Positions 42,896-50,183 of a stretch of 64,000 bases of DNA are shown in pieces. This DNA comes from Kribbella sandramycini (GTDB lineage: Bacteria; Actinomycetota; Actinomycetes; Propionibacteriales; Kribbellaceae): contig NZ_JABJRC010000001.1 of NCBI RefSeq assembly GCF_013131805.1, forward strand, positions 682,001 to 746,000, given 5' to 3'. The position numbers and the translations under genes are program-made. How positions within the stretch are numbered: position 1 is the first letter of the stretch; every line of letters begins with the position of its first letter. Under the pieces are notes generated by a model. The model saw only the letters and a list, made by a program, of their open reading frames with translations. It was not told where the DNA came from and made no database searches.

Positions 42896-42966
42896 AGGCG
42901 GTTGCCCGGCCACGGCTGAGCGTGGCGGGGGCGGTACTGCGGACAGTTGGTGAGTGGGGGCGGTTC
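42875..42966 (+). repeat. 79-nt dispersed palindromic repeat, copy A
   Basis: Arms ACTCACCAACT (42877-42887) and AGTTGGTGAGT (42945-42955), 79 nt between outer ends, followed by GGGGGCGGTTC. Lies across the 3' end of the propeller gene and the gap to a convergent gene. Confidence 0.82.
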
Positions 42967-42969
42967 GCC

Positions 42970-44199
42970 CTACACAGCCGAAAGCTCGATCGAGCTGTCA
43001 CCGAGGCGCGCCGGGTCGGCCTGTTGGCCGATCAGGGCGCGGATGCTGTCGGTCGCATCCCAGACGTTGACGTGCATTCCGGCGAGCACGTGCTCGTCGT
43101 CGCTCAGCCAGAAGGCCAGGTAGGCGCCCGAGGCCGGGTCGCCGCGGAGGACGACGTGGTACGACGTGCCGCGCGGGACGTCGCCGACGTACTCCATGCC
43201 GAGATCGAACTGATCGGTGAAGAAGTACGGCTGGGCGTCGTGCGCGACCTCCTGTCCGAGCATCGCCTTCGCGGCGACCGCGCCGGTGTCCTTCGCGTTC
43301 TGCCAGTGCTCGACGCGCAGCGACCGGCCGAGTTTCGGGTGCGCCCAGCGCACGATGTCGCCGGCCGCGTACACGTCCGCGGCGGACGTCTGCAGGTCGG
43401 CGCCGGTGACCACACCCGAGCCCTCCTCGGCGGAGGCGACTTCGAGGCCGGCCGCCTCGGCCAGCTCCAAGTTCGGCTGGACGCCGACCCCGACGACCAC
43501 CAGGTCTGCCGGGAGCACCTCGCCGGCGATCCGGACGCCGGTCACCGCGTCGGCACCCTCGAAGCCCTCGACCCGCGCACCGAAGCGGAACACGACCCCA
43601 TGCTTACGGTGCAGGTCGGCGTACAGCTCGCCGACCTGCTCACCCATCGCCGAGGCGAGCACGGTCGACTGCGGCGCGACCACAGTCACCTCGCAACCGC
43701 GCTCCTTCGCCGCCGAAGCAGCCTCCAAACCGATCCAGCCGGCGCCTACGACGACCACCCGCGGCTTCGCGGCGTACGCGTCGGTCAGCTCCTGCGACTG
43801 CTGCGCCGTCCGCAGGTAGTGGATACCCGGCAGGTCGCCACCCGGTACGTCGAGGCGGCGGACCCGGCTCCCGGTCGCGAGCAGCAGCTTCGAGTAGGCC
43901 TGCTGGGAACCGTCGTCCAGCGTGACGGTGTGCGCGGCGGGGTCGATCGCGGTGACGGTCGTGCCGAGGCGGAGCTCGACCGAGTTGTCGGCGTACCACT
44001 GCTCGTCGTGCAGTTGCGCGGACTCCGGCCCCTTCTTACCGAGCAGGACGTCCTTCGACAACGGCGGTCGCTCGTAGGGCAGCTCGGTCTCGGCGCCGAT
44101 CAGCACGACGCCGCCGCTCCAGCCCTCCTCCCGCAAGGTCTTGGCCGCGGTCGCTCCCGCGAGGCTCGCACCGACGATGACGATGGGCTCAGCAGTCAT
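42970..44199 (-). CDS. ferredoxin/rubredoxin reductase-type NAD(P)H:FAD oxidoreductase
   Basis: 409 aa. FAD motif IVIVGASLAGATAAKTL near the N-terminus, NAD(P) motif VVVVGAGWIGLEAA (about 148-160), second FAD motif VYAAGDIVRW, and a C-terminal reductase domain (about 320-409). This is the layout of reductases that feed electrons from NADH to ferredoxin for P450 or dioxygenase systems. No partner ferredoxin is adjacent. ATG at 44199; the palindromic hairpin at 44211 lies directly upstream. Confidence 0.87.
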   Translation of the reverse strand: MTAEPIVIVGASLAGATAAKTLREEGWSGGVVLIGAETELPYERPPLSKDVLLGKKGPESAQLHDEQWYADNSVELRLGTTVTAIDPAAHTVTLDDGSQQAYSKLLLATGSRVRRLDVPGGDLPGIHYLRTAQQSQELTDAYAAKPRVVVVGAGWIGLEAASAAKERGCEVTVVAPQSTVLASAMGEQVGELYADLHRKHGVVFRFGARVEGFEGADAVTGVRIAGEVLPADLVVVGVGVQPNLELAEAAGLEVASAEEGSGVVTGADLQTSAADVYAAGDIVRWAHPKLGRSLRVEHWQNAKDTGAVAAKAMLGQEVAHDAQPYFFTDQFDLGMEYVGDVPRGTSYHVVLRGDPASGAYLAFWLSDDEHVLAGMHVNVWDATDSIRALIGQQADPARLGDSSIELSAV

Positions 44200-44210
44200 A
44201 CTCCCGAGAC

Positions 44211-44279
44211 TAGGGGGTGCCTAGCAATTCCGCGACGTAGCGAGGAGGTGCTCGGTGCGGGATTGCTAGGCACCCCCTA
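44211..44279. repeat. long hairpin repeat, family 2 copy 1
   Basis: Perfect 18-bp arms TAGGGGGTGCCTAGCAAT and complement around a 33-nt loop starting TCCGCG. It covers the last codons and stop of dgt. Resembles the hairpin at 49525 in outline and in the AGGG-GTGCCT and TCCGCG blocks; may act as the dgt terminator. Confidence 0.75.
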
Positions 44280-45501
44280 CTAGTGCTTGGTGCCAGGCGA
44301 GGGCGGACGGGTCGGTGAGGGAGGCGACCTGGTCGATGATCACGCGGAGGCGGGCGCTGTCGTCGGCGGCTTCGAGGAAGTCGGCGCGGAGGGCGGCGTC
44401 CAGGTGGGTCGGGCCGGTCTTCGAGAGGGCCTCGACCAGCTCGGTGAGCAGCTCGCGCTGGGAGGCGCGGCGGGCCTGACGCTCGGGCGAGTTCAGCACG
44501 TGGAACATACCGATGCCCTTGAGCAGGCCGATCTCGAGGCGGACGCCGTCGGGGACGACGAGATCGGCCTCGTAGCGGATCAGGCGGGACCGACCGAAAA
44601 CGACATGGGTCGCCTGCTCGGCGGCGGTCACGAACCGGCCGATCAGCTGACTGGTCAGATCTTTCAGGCCGCCGAGCGCGCGCCGGCTGTCGTCGAACGG
44701 GCCGGCCGGCCAGTACGGCAGCTTGGTCAGCCGCTGCCAGCCCTCGTCGAGCTCGGCATCGGTTGCCTGCGGCAAGTACATTCGCCGGACGATCTCCCAG
44801 TACGGCGCCCGGTCGGCGCCGACGGCCGCGAGGTCGATGTGCCGGGCGACGATGCCGTCCTCGACGTCGTGCACCGAGTAGGCGACGTCGTCGGCGAAGT
44901 CCATCACCTGGGCCTCCAGGCAGCGGCGCTCGCCGACGCCCTGGCGCAGCCACCCGAAGACGGCCAGGTCGTCGTCGTAGACGCCGAACTTGCGCTCCCC
45001 CGGACGCCGGGCCCACGGGTACTTGGTGGCCGCGTCGAGGGTCGCGCGGCTCAGGTTCAGCCCGACGCTGCGGCCGGCCGGATCGAAGGTCTTCGACTCC
45101 AGCCGGGTGAGCAGCCGCAGGGTCTGCGCGTTGCCCTCGAAACCGCCGATCTCGGCCGCGAGCACGTCGAGCGCCCGCTCGCCGTTGTGGCCGAACGGCG
45201 GGTGGCCGAGATCGTGGGACAGGCAGGCCGCGTCGACGATGTCGGGATCGCAGCCGAGGGTCGAGGCCAGCTCGCGGCCGATCTGCGCGACCTCGAGACT
45301 GTGCGTCAGCCGGTTCCGGACGAAGTCGTCGCTGCCGGCGGTGGCGACCTGGGTCTTGGCCGCCAGCCGCCGGAGCGCCGCACTGTGCAGCACGCGGGCG
45401 CGATCACGCGCGAACGCTGTCCGGCCCGGTCGTTTGACCGGCTCCGCGACCCAGCGCTCAGCGTCGTGCTCGTCGTACCACTCGTGCTGCTTCCTCATCA
45501 C
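44266..45501 (-). CDS. dgt: deoxyguanosinetriphosphate triphosphohydrolase
   Basis: 411 aa, HD superfamily. Metal residues His67 (NRLTHSLEV), His96-Asp97 ([16 protein letters not shown]) and a downstream Asp in [16 protein letters not shown]. It hydrolyses dGTP (or other dNTPs in this subgroup) to nucleoside and triphosphate, helping control dNTP pools. Start GTG 45501 or ATG 45498; TACTGT lies 5-8 nt upstream and no ribosome-binding site is seen. The C-terminal ALVGGA and stop are encoded in the arm of the hairpin repeat at 44211. Confidence 0.9.
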   Translation of the reverse strand: MMRKQHEWYDEHDAERWVAEPVKRPGRTAFARDRARVLHSAALRRLAAKTQVATAGSDDFVRNRLTHSLEVAQIGRELASTLGCDPDIVDAACLSHDLGHPPFGHNGERALDVLAAEIGGFEGNAQTLRLLTRLESKTFDPAGRSVGLNLSRATLDAATKYPWARRPGERKFGVYDDDLAVFGWLRQGVGERRCLEAQVMDFADDVAYSVHDVEDGIVARHIDLAAVGADRAPYWEIVRRMYLPQATDAELDEGWQRLTKLPYWPAGPFDDSRRALGGLKDLTSQLIGRFVTAAEQATHVVFGRSRLIRYEADLVVPDGVRLEIGLLKGIGMFHVLNSPERQARRASQRELLTELVEALSKTGPTHLDAALRADFLEAADDSARLRVIIDQVASLTDPSALAWHQALVGGA

Positions 45502-45545
45502 CGTTCACAGTAACGGCGCATACCGACATTTTCGGGACGTGCGGG

Positions 45546-45923
45546 TTAACCCCAGCCGCCCTGGACCATCGACTGGAACCGCCAGCCGCCGTCGACCTTG
45601 ACCAGCAGATCGCCGTACCGGACCGGCTGCGTCTGGCCCTCGTACGTCATCGTGCCGTCGGTGATCACGAAGACCAGCGCGTCGGACAGGAAATGCGGCG
45701 TGCGCGTGACGTCGAAGCTGAACTCACCGCCGCCGCCCATCACCTGCTCCATCTGCGCCAGATACGCCGCCCGGTCGATCTGGGTGGCGCTCCCGTTGCC
45801 CTTGCCGTCGTCGGACACCTCGTTCAGGGGGAACAGCGCCAGGTCGGCCATTCCCTCGTAATCCCGCGCCGCCGCCAGCGCGTCGTACCGCTCGAACCAC
45901 TCCCGCACACTCGCTTCGGACAA
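45546..45923 (-). CDS. NTF2/SnoaL-like protein
   Basis: 125 aa, one NTF2-like domain: VREWFERYDALAAARDYEGMADLA, SFDVTRTPHFLSDALVFVI, VRYGDLLVKVDGGWRFQS. Such cone folds bind small hydrophobic ligands or act as isomerases; nothing more specific is visible. TTG at 45923 follows GAGGAGGATCAGGC. The promoter upstream is overlapped by a 25-bp palindrome, so it is probably repressed by a TetR-type protein encoded elsewhere. Confidence 0.78.
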   Translation of the reverse strand: MSEASVREWFERYDALAAARDYEGMADLALFPLNEVSDDGKGNGSATQIDRAAYLAQMEQVMGGGGEFSFDVTRTPHFLSDALVFVITDGTMTYEGQTQPVRYGDLLVKVDGGWRFQSMVQGGWG

Positions 45924-45944
45924 GCCTGATCCTCCTCGAATCTG

Positions 45945-45975
45945 AAACTAGGTACAGTGTACCCAGTTTAGTCAA
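45945..45975 (-). promoter_or_regulatory. TetR-type operator and promoter
   Basis: Arms AAACTAGGTACA and TGTACCCAGTTT around one base (45945-45969), 11 of 12 pairs matched. On the minus strand TTGACT (45975-45970) adjoins it and TAGTTT follows 19 bp on. Confidence 0.65.
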
Positions 45976-46567
45976 GGCAATACCTGGACCAGACGATTCC
46001 GCCGCTGAACACCTCGGTTCCGGCATGCCGGAACCGCACCGTCGCCCCGCACCACGGCTCCCCCGCCCCCACGATCACCGGGTGCACGAGCAGCGCCAGC
46101 TCGTCCACCAACCCCAGCTCCAGCAGGACGCCGATCAGCGCCCCACCCGACTCGACCCGCACCACCTCCGCGCCGCGCCTTCCCAGCAGCCGCAGCACCT
46201 CTTCGAGATCGACCTGCTCATACCCGGTCACCAACTCACGAGTGGTCGCATCCGGCGGCCGCGCAGGCGTCTGGTCGGCATACAGCGCGAGTACGTCGGA
46301 CCAATGCCCGAGCCCCCGCAGCACCTCCCAGGACCGCACCCGCGCCCGGCTGTCCACCACAGCCAGCAACGGGCCGGACGCTCGCGAATCTCCACCTGGA
46401 GCTGCCCTGAGCAAACCCTCCTGGGCGAGGATGGTGTCGGCGCCGACGAGCGTCACATCCTCCTGCCACAGCGTCGCCATCGCGTAGTACCGGGCGAGAT
46501 CCGCGTCGAACCCCGCCGTCCGCCCGTCGAGGGAGACCGCCACCTGAGCCACCACATGAGGCCGCAT
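45968..46567 (-). CDS. RibD C-terminal-like reductase
   Basis: 199 aa, RibD-C/DHFR-like fold: VVAQVAVSLDGRTAGF, LVGADTILAQEGLL, ELVTGYEQVDLEEVLRLLG, GAEVVRVESGGALIGVLLE, LVHPVIVGAGEPWC. Family reductases use NADPH on pterin-like or riboflavin precursors; absence of the deaminase half and of a rib operon argues against riboflavin synthesis. ATG at 46567. Its stop overlaps the operator of the NTF2-like gene. Confidence 0.8.
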   Translation of the reverse strand: MRPHVVAQVAVSLDGRTAGFDADLARYYAMATLWQEDVTLVGADTILAQEGLLRAAPGGDSRASGPLLAVVDSRARVRSWEVLRGLGHWSDVLALYADQTPARPPDATTRELVTGYEQVDLEEVLRLLGRRGAEVVRVESGGALIGVLLELGLVDELALLVHPVIVGAGEPWCGATVRFRHAGTEVFSGGIVWSRYCLD

Positions 46568-46580
46568 GGCGCAAACGCTA

Positions 46581-46615
46581 GAAGCCGCCACCGACAGTTG
46601 TCCGGTGACGGCTTC
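46581..46615 (-). terminator. terminator after XRE-MurA gene
   Basis: 13-bp arms GAAGCCGCCACCG and complement with one mismatch, 9-nt loop, 13 bp after the stop codon. Confidence 0.75.
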
Positions 46616-46628
46616 CAGGGATGACTGA

Positions 46629-48155
46629 CTAGATGTCGCGGAAGGTCTCGATCTGCGCGCCGAGCGAGTTCAGGCGGGTGGCGAGGTCCTCGTAGCCGCG
46701 GTTGATCACGTAGACGCTGCGCAGGACCGACGTCCCCTTCGCGGCCATCATCGCGATCAGCGTGACGACGGCCGGGCGCAGAGCCGGCGGGCACATGATC
46801 TCGGCGCCGGAGAAGTGCGTCGGGCCCTCGACCATCACCCGGTGCGGGTCGAGCAGCTTGACCCGGCCGCCGAGTTTGTTCAGGTCGGTCAGGTAGATCG
46901 CGCGGTTCTCGTAGACCCAGTCGTGGATCAGCGTCTGCCCGGTCGCCTTCGCCGCGATCACCGCGAAGAACGGCAGGTTGTCGATGTTCAGCCCGGGGAA
47001 CGGCATCGGGTGGATCTTGTCGATCGGCGCGTGCAACTGCGACGGGCGGGTGGTGAGGTCGACCAGGCGGGTCCGGCCGTTCTCGGCCAGGTACTCGTCG
47101 CTGCGGCTGTAGTCGAGGCCCATCTCCTCCAGCAGCGCGAGCTCGATCTCGAGGAACTCGACCGGTGCGCGGCGGATGGTGATCTCGGAGCCGGTGACGA
47201 TCGCCGCGGTGAGCAGGCTCATCGCCTCGATCGGGTCCTCGGACGGGGCGTAGTCGACGTCGACGTCGATCTCGGCCTTGCCGTGCACGGTCAGCGTGGT
47301 CGATCCGACGCCCTCGACCTTGACGCCGAGCAGCTCCAGGTAGAAGCAGAGGTCCTGGACCATGTAGTTCGAGCTGGCGTTCCGGATCACGGTGACGCCG
47401 TCGATCCGGGCGGCGGCCATCAGCGCGTTCTCGGTGACGGTGTCGCCGCGCTCGGTCAGCACGATCGGCTTGACCGGCGTGATCGCCCGGTTCACCACCG
47501 CGTGGTACTCACCGGCGGTCGCCTTCACGTCCAGGCCGAACGGGCGCAGCGCCGTCATATGCGGCTCGACCGTGCGGGTGCCGAGGTCGCAGCCCCCGGC
47601 GTACGGGAGCTGGAAGGTGTCCTCGCGATGCAGCAGCGGGCCGAGGAACATGATGATCGAGCGCGTCCGGCGGGCCGCGGCGGCGTCCATCGCGCCGAGG
47701 TCGAGATGCGCCGGCGGGACGATCTCCAGGTCGCCGGCGTCGTTCAGCCAGGTGGTCCTGACGCCGATCGAGTTCAGCACCTCGAGCAGCCGGTTGACCT
47801 CCTCGATCCGGGCGACCTTGCGCAGCGTCGTCCGGCCCTTGTTGAGCAGACTCGCGCACAACAGCGCGACGCCGGCGTTCTTGGACGACTTGACGTCGAT
47901 CGCGCCGGAAAGCCGCAAACCGCCGACGACACGGAGGTGGACCGGACCGCCACCGAGAGAGACAATTTCGGAGTCGAGCGCTTCGCCGATCCGGGCGAGC
48001 ATCTCGAGGGTGAGGTTCTGATGACCCTTTTCGATCCGGTTCACCGCGCTCTGGCTGGTGTTCAGCACATCCGCGAGCTGCGTCTGCGTCCAGCCGCGGT
48101 GCTTGCGGGCGTCCCGGATGAGATTGCCGATCCGGCTCAGGTAGTCATCAGTCAT
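46629..48155 (-). CDS. XRE-type HTH fused to MurA-like enolpyruvyl transferase
   Basis: 508 aa. N-terminal XRE/Cro HTH (9-62: TQTQLADVLNTSQSAVNRIE), then a complete EPSP/MurA-type domain (75-505). Catalytic features of MurA are kept: Lys92-Asn93 in VKSSKNAGVALL and Cys189 in LPYAGGCDLG, so it may transfer enolpyruvate to UDP-GlcNAc or sense these ligands. The DNA-binding domain suggests a regulator built from a peptidoglycan enzyme. ATG at 48155 is leaderless (TAAGGT 7 nt upstream) with a perfect 18-bp palindrome overlapping, so autoregulation is likely. Confidence 0.87.
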   Translation of the reverse strand: MTDDYLSRIGNLIRDARKHRGWTQTQLADVLNTSQSAVNRIEKGHQNLTLEMLARIGEALDSEIVSLGGGPVHLRVVGGLRLSGAIDVKSSKNAGVALLCASLLNKGRTTLRKVARIEEVNRLLEVLNSIGVRTTWLNDAGDLEIVPPAHLDLGAMDAAAARRTRSIIMFLGPLLHREDTFQLPYAGGCDLGTRTVEPHMTALRPFGLDVKATAGEYHAVVNRAITPVKPIVLTERGDTVTENALMAAARIDGVTVIRNASSNYMVQDLCFYLELLGVKVEGVGSTTLTVHGKAEIDVDVDYAPSEDPIEAMSLLTAAIVTGSEITIRRAPVEFLEIELALLEEMGLDYSRSDEYLAENGRTRLVDLTTRPSQLHAPIDKIHPMPFPGLNIDNLPFFAVIAAKATGQTLIHDWVYENRAIYLTDLNKLGGRVKLLDPHRVMVEGPTHFSGAEIMCPPALRPAVVTLIAMMAAKGTSVLRSVYVINRGYEDLATRLNSLGAQIETFRDI

Positions 48156-48166
48156 GCGCCGGACCT

Positions 48167-48184
48167 TATCTCACATGTGAGATA
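48167..48184. promoter_or_regulatory. perfect palindrome at XRE-MurA promoter
   Basis: TATCTCACATGTGAGATA, 18 bp without mismatch, 12 bp upstream of the start codon and next to the -10 TAAGGT. Likely binding site of the XRE domain encoded just downstream. Confidence 0.72.
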
Positions 48185-48308
48185 CCCCTGCACCGACCCT
48201 CCGGTGCCAGCGTAGCCAATGTCACGGGGCATCGACCCCGCACCCCCGGTGGGCCGCCCGCCGCCTACACTTACCCAACTCCCGCCGCCATTCGGAGAGG
48301 ACCAGCAG

Positions 48309-49526
48309 ATGTATGACGACACCTCCGAGGTGGTGAGGGAGTTCGAAGCGGAAGCGTGGCCGCTGGAGGCGGCGGCCGACAGCCTGCACCAGGTGATCGA
48401 CGGCTTCCAGGACGGCGACACCCGGCCGCTGGTGATCGGCGACGGCGACGAGCCGGTGCTCGTCGTGCTCGCGATCGCCGATCTGGCCGACTTCCGGGCC
48501 CGGGTGAACGACCTGCTCAGCAACCCGGTCGACGCCGGCTGGCTGCGCTACTGGCTGCGGTCGAACTTCGACATGAGCTCGGAGCGACTGGTCGAGCTGC
48601 TCGGCGTCGACGCCGACCACGGCCTGTCCTCCCTGGCCAGCCAGGTGAACGTCGAGCAGGCCGCGACCCTGATGCCGGACCACCTGCGCCGGACGGAGGC
48701 GGGCGGCAACCCGCTGATGCTGATCGGCGACGGGATGATGGCGACCGCGGCGCTGCTCGCGTTCCCGGCGTTCCAGGTGCTGCTCGCCCTCGAAGGCGGC
48801 GGCACCGTCGAGGACGACTCCTGCGCGCACGACGACGAGGAGAAACCGACCACCCCGCTCGAAGTGCTCGCCGAGCGGCTCGGGCCGGTCTCCACCCAGC
48901 TGGTCGCGCAGATCAACGCCGGCCGCGAGCCCGGCCTGCCGCGCTACGAGCTGCACTTCGAGGACGAGCTGGTCGACCACCTGCACGAGCTGGAGAGCCG
49001 CGCCCAGCGCGCGCCCGGCAGCGAGGCGTACGTCGAGCTGAACGACCTGCTGCACCAGTTCGACGAGATGCGCAGCGGCCAGGGCGAGCTGGACGACGAC
49101 GAAGAGGAGCTCGACGAAGCGCCGTACCTGGAGGCGACCGACCTGCGGGCCGCCCTGCCCGACCTGCGGGACAACTTCCGCGAAGGGGCCGACGACCCGT
49201 ACCTGATCGGGTACGACGGCCGCCCGCTGGCCGGGCTGATCACCTTCGACCTCTACGAGGAGCTGCAGCGCGTCTCGGTCGAGCTCGGCGGCGCCGACGA
49301 GGCGCCCGTCCTCCCGCTCCCCCAGCCGCGCTGGGAGAACGGGCCGGAGGTGCTGATCTTCGAGGCGTCACTGGCGGTCTGCGAGGCGGTCATCGAGGAC
49401 ATCTCGAACGGCGAGGGCTCGATGATCTTCATCGCCGACGAGGACGGCGACCCGGAGCTCGTCCTGGCGCCGCTCGTCTGGCTGTGGGCCTACGTCGACC
49501 ACCTCGACCTGGAGGGCGCGGTCTAG
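48309..49526 (+). CDS. acidic protein with three Phd/YefM-like modules, unknown function
   Basis: 405 aa, very acidic, soluble. Three segments share one pattern: RPLVIGDGDEPVLVVLAIAD (about 39-58), DPYLIGYDGRPLAGLITFD (about 299-318) and SMIFIADEDGDPELVLAPLV (about 375-395), each preceded by an amphipathic helix. The pattern resembles the Phd/YefM antitoxin fold. The middle (about 140-270) is helical and Glu/Asp-rich. No toxin gene is adjacent. ATG at 48309 follows GGAGAGG. Its stop is the start of a long hairpin repeat. Confidence 0.65.
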   Translation: MYDDTSEVVREFEAEAWPLEAAADSLHQVIDGFQDGDTRPLVIGDGDEPVLVVLAIADLADFRARVNDLLSNPVDAGWLRYWLRSNFDMSSERLVELLGVDADHGLSSLASQVNVEQAATLMPDHLRRTEAGGNPLMLIGDGMMATAALLAFPAFQVLLALEGGGTVEDDSCAHDDEEKPTTPLEVLAERLGPVSTQLVAQINAGREPGLPRYELHFEDELVDHLHELESRAQRAPGSEAYVELNDLLHQFDEMRSGQGELDDDEEELDEAPYLEATDLRAALPDLRDNFREGADDPYLIGYDGRPLAGLITFDLYEELQRVSVELGGADEAPVLPLPQPRWENGPEVLIFEASLAVCEAVIEDISNGEGSMIFIADEDGDPELVLAPLVWLWAYVDHLDLEGAV

Positions 49527-49589
49527 GGCGTGCCTCCCGACTCCGCGCCGAGTGCAGCGCAGTAGGCGTGGGGTCGGGAGGCGCGCCCT
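49525..49589. repeat. long hairpin repeat, family 2 copy 2
   Basis: 17-bp arms AGGGCGTGCCTCCCGAC and complement with one G-T pair, 31-nt loop starting TCCGCG. Starts in the TAG of the preceding gene. Compare 44211. Confidence 0.72.
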
Positions 49590-49593
49590 CAGT

Positions 49594-49875
49594 TCACTCG
49601 CTGAACGGGAACAGCGGCTGCCACTCGGTGAGCAGCGCGAGCTGGTAGACGTCGGCCGGGGTGTACGGGTCCTTGGCGAGGATGTCGCGCAGCTCGGCCT
49701 CGTCGGCGACGTCGTACACCAGCAGGGCGCCGGTCTGGTCGGTGAACGGGCCGGCGGCGACGAGTTTGCCGGCCGCCTTCAGCTCGTTGAGGTACTCGCG
49801 ATGGGCCGGGCGGACCGCCAGCCGCTCGTCGGTCTCGGCAAGGTCGAACTGCAGCTGGACAACGTAGAAGGCCAT
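49594..49875 (-). CDS. YciI-like protein
   Basis: 93 aa, YciI/dimeric alpha-beta barrel fold: FYVVQLQFDLAETDERLAVRP, AHREYLNELKAAGKLVAAGPF, DILAKDPYTPADVY. The conserved His (HREYL) and Asp of the family are present; activity unknown. ATG at 49875 has TAGGGT 7 nt upstream and no ribosome-binding site, so leaderless. Confidence 0.82.
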   Translation of the reverse strand: MAFYVVQLQFDLAETDERLAVRPAHREYLNELKAAGKLVAAGPFTDQTGALLVYDVADEAELRDILAKDPYTPADVYQLALLTEWQPLFPFSE

Positions 49876-50183
49876 ACCCGGAACCCTACAACGGGTGCCG
49901 GATACGGCCTTGTACACAACGAGAATTTGGTGCGGGAGAGGGAGTCACGAGCCGCCACAGCGGCTGGTTCGAGTGACCCGAAAGTCGACGGTGCACTCCC
50001 TTCCCGCCCGGTTATTCTGACCAACCCGGGGCCCGCAATGCAAGGGGTTGGTTAAGAGAAAGTGCAGCAGAAAGTCGGCCCCGGTGACGCTTCGTGACCG
50101 ACTTCCCGTCCGGTCCGATGAGAGCGCGGGCACGCTCGTACAGACCGTCACGCGGCTGCGCTGTCAAGACCTGGCGACCACGT
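49876..50183. other. 308-bp intergenic region
   Basis: Between the YciI-like and ppdK genes. No convincing gene on either strand. It holds a hairpin with arms ACCAACCC (50020-50027) and GGGTTGGT (50045-50052), a possible ppdK terminator on the minus strand. A GGTTCGAGT string near 49970 is not part of a tRNA fold. Confidence 0.6.

Noticed and set aside
40426..45501. Genomic island or prophage between dnaG and dgt
   Set aside because: No integrase, phage gene, flanking direct repeats or clear composition shift; only the displaced order is suggestive.
49940..50000. tRNA-like string GGTTCGAGT
   Set aside because: No acceptor, D or anticodon arm can be folded around it.
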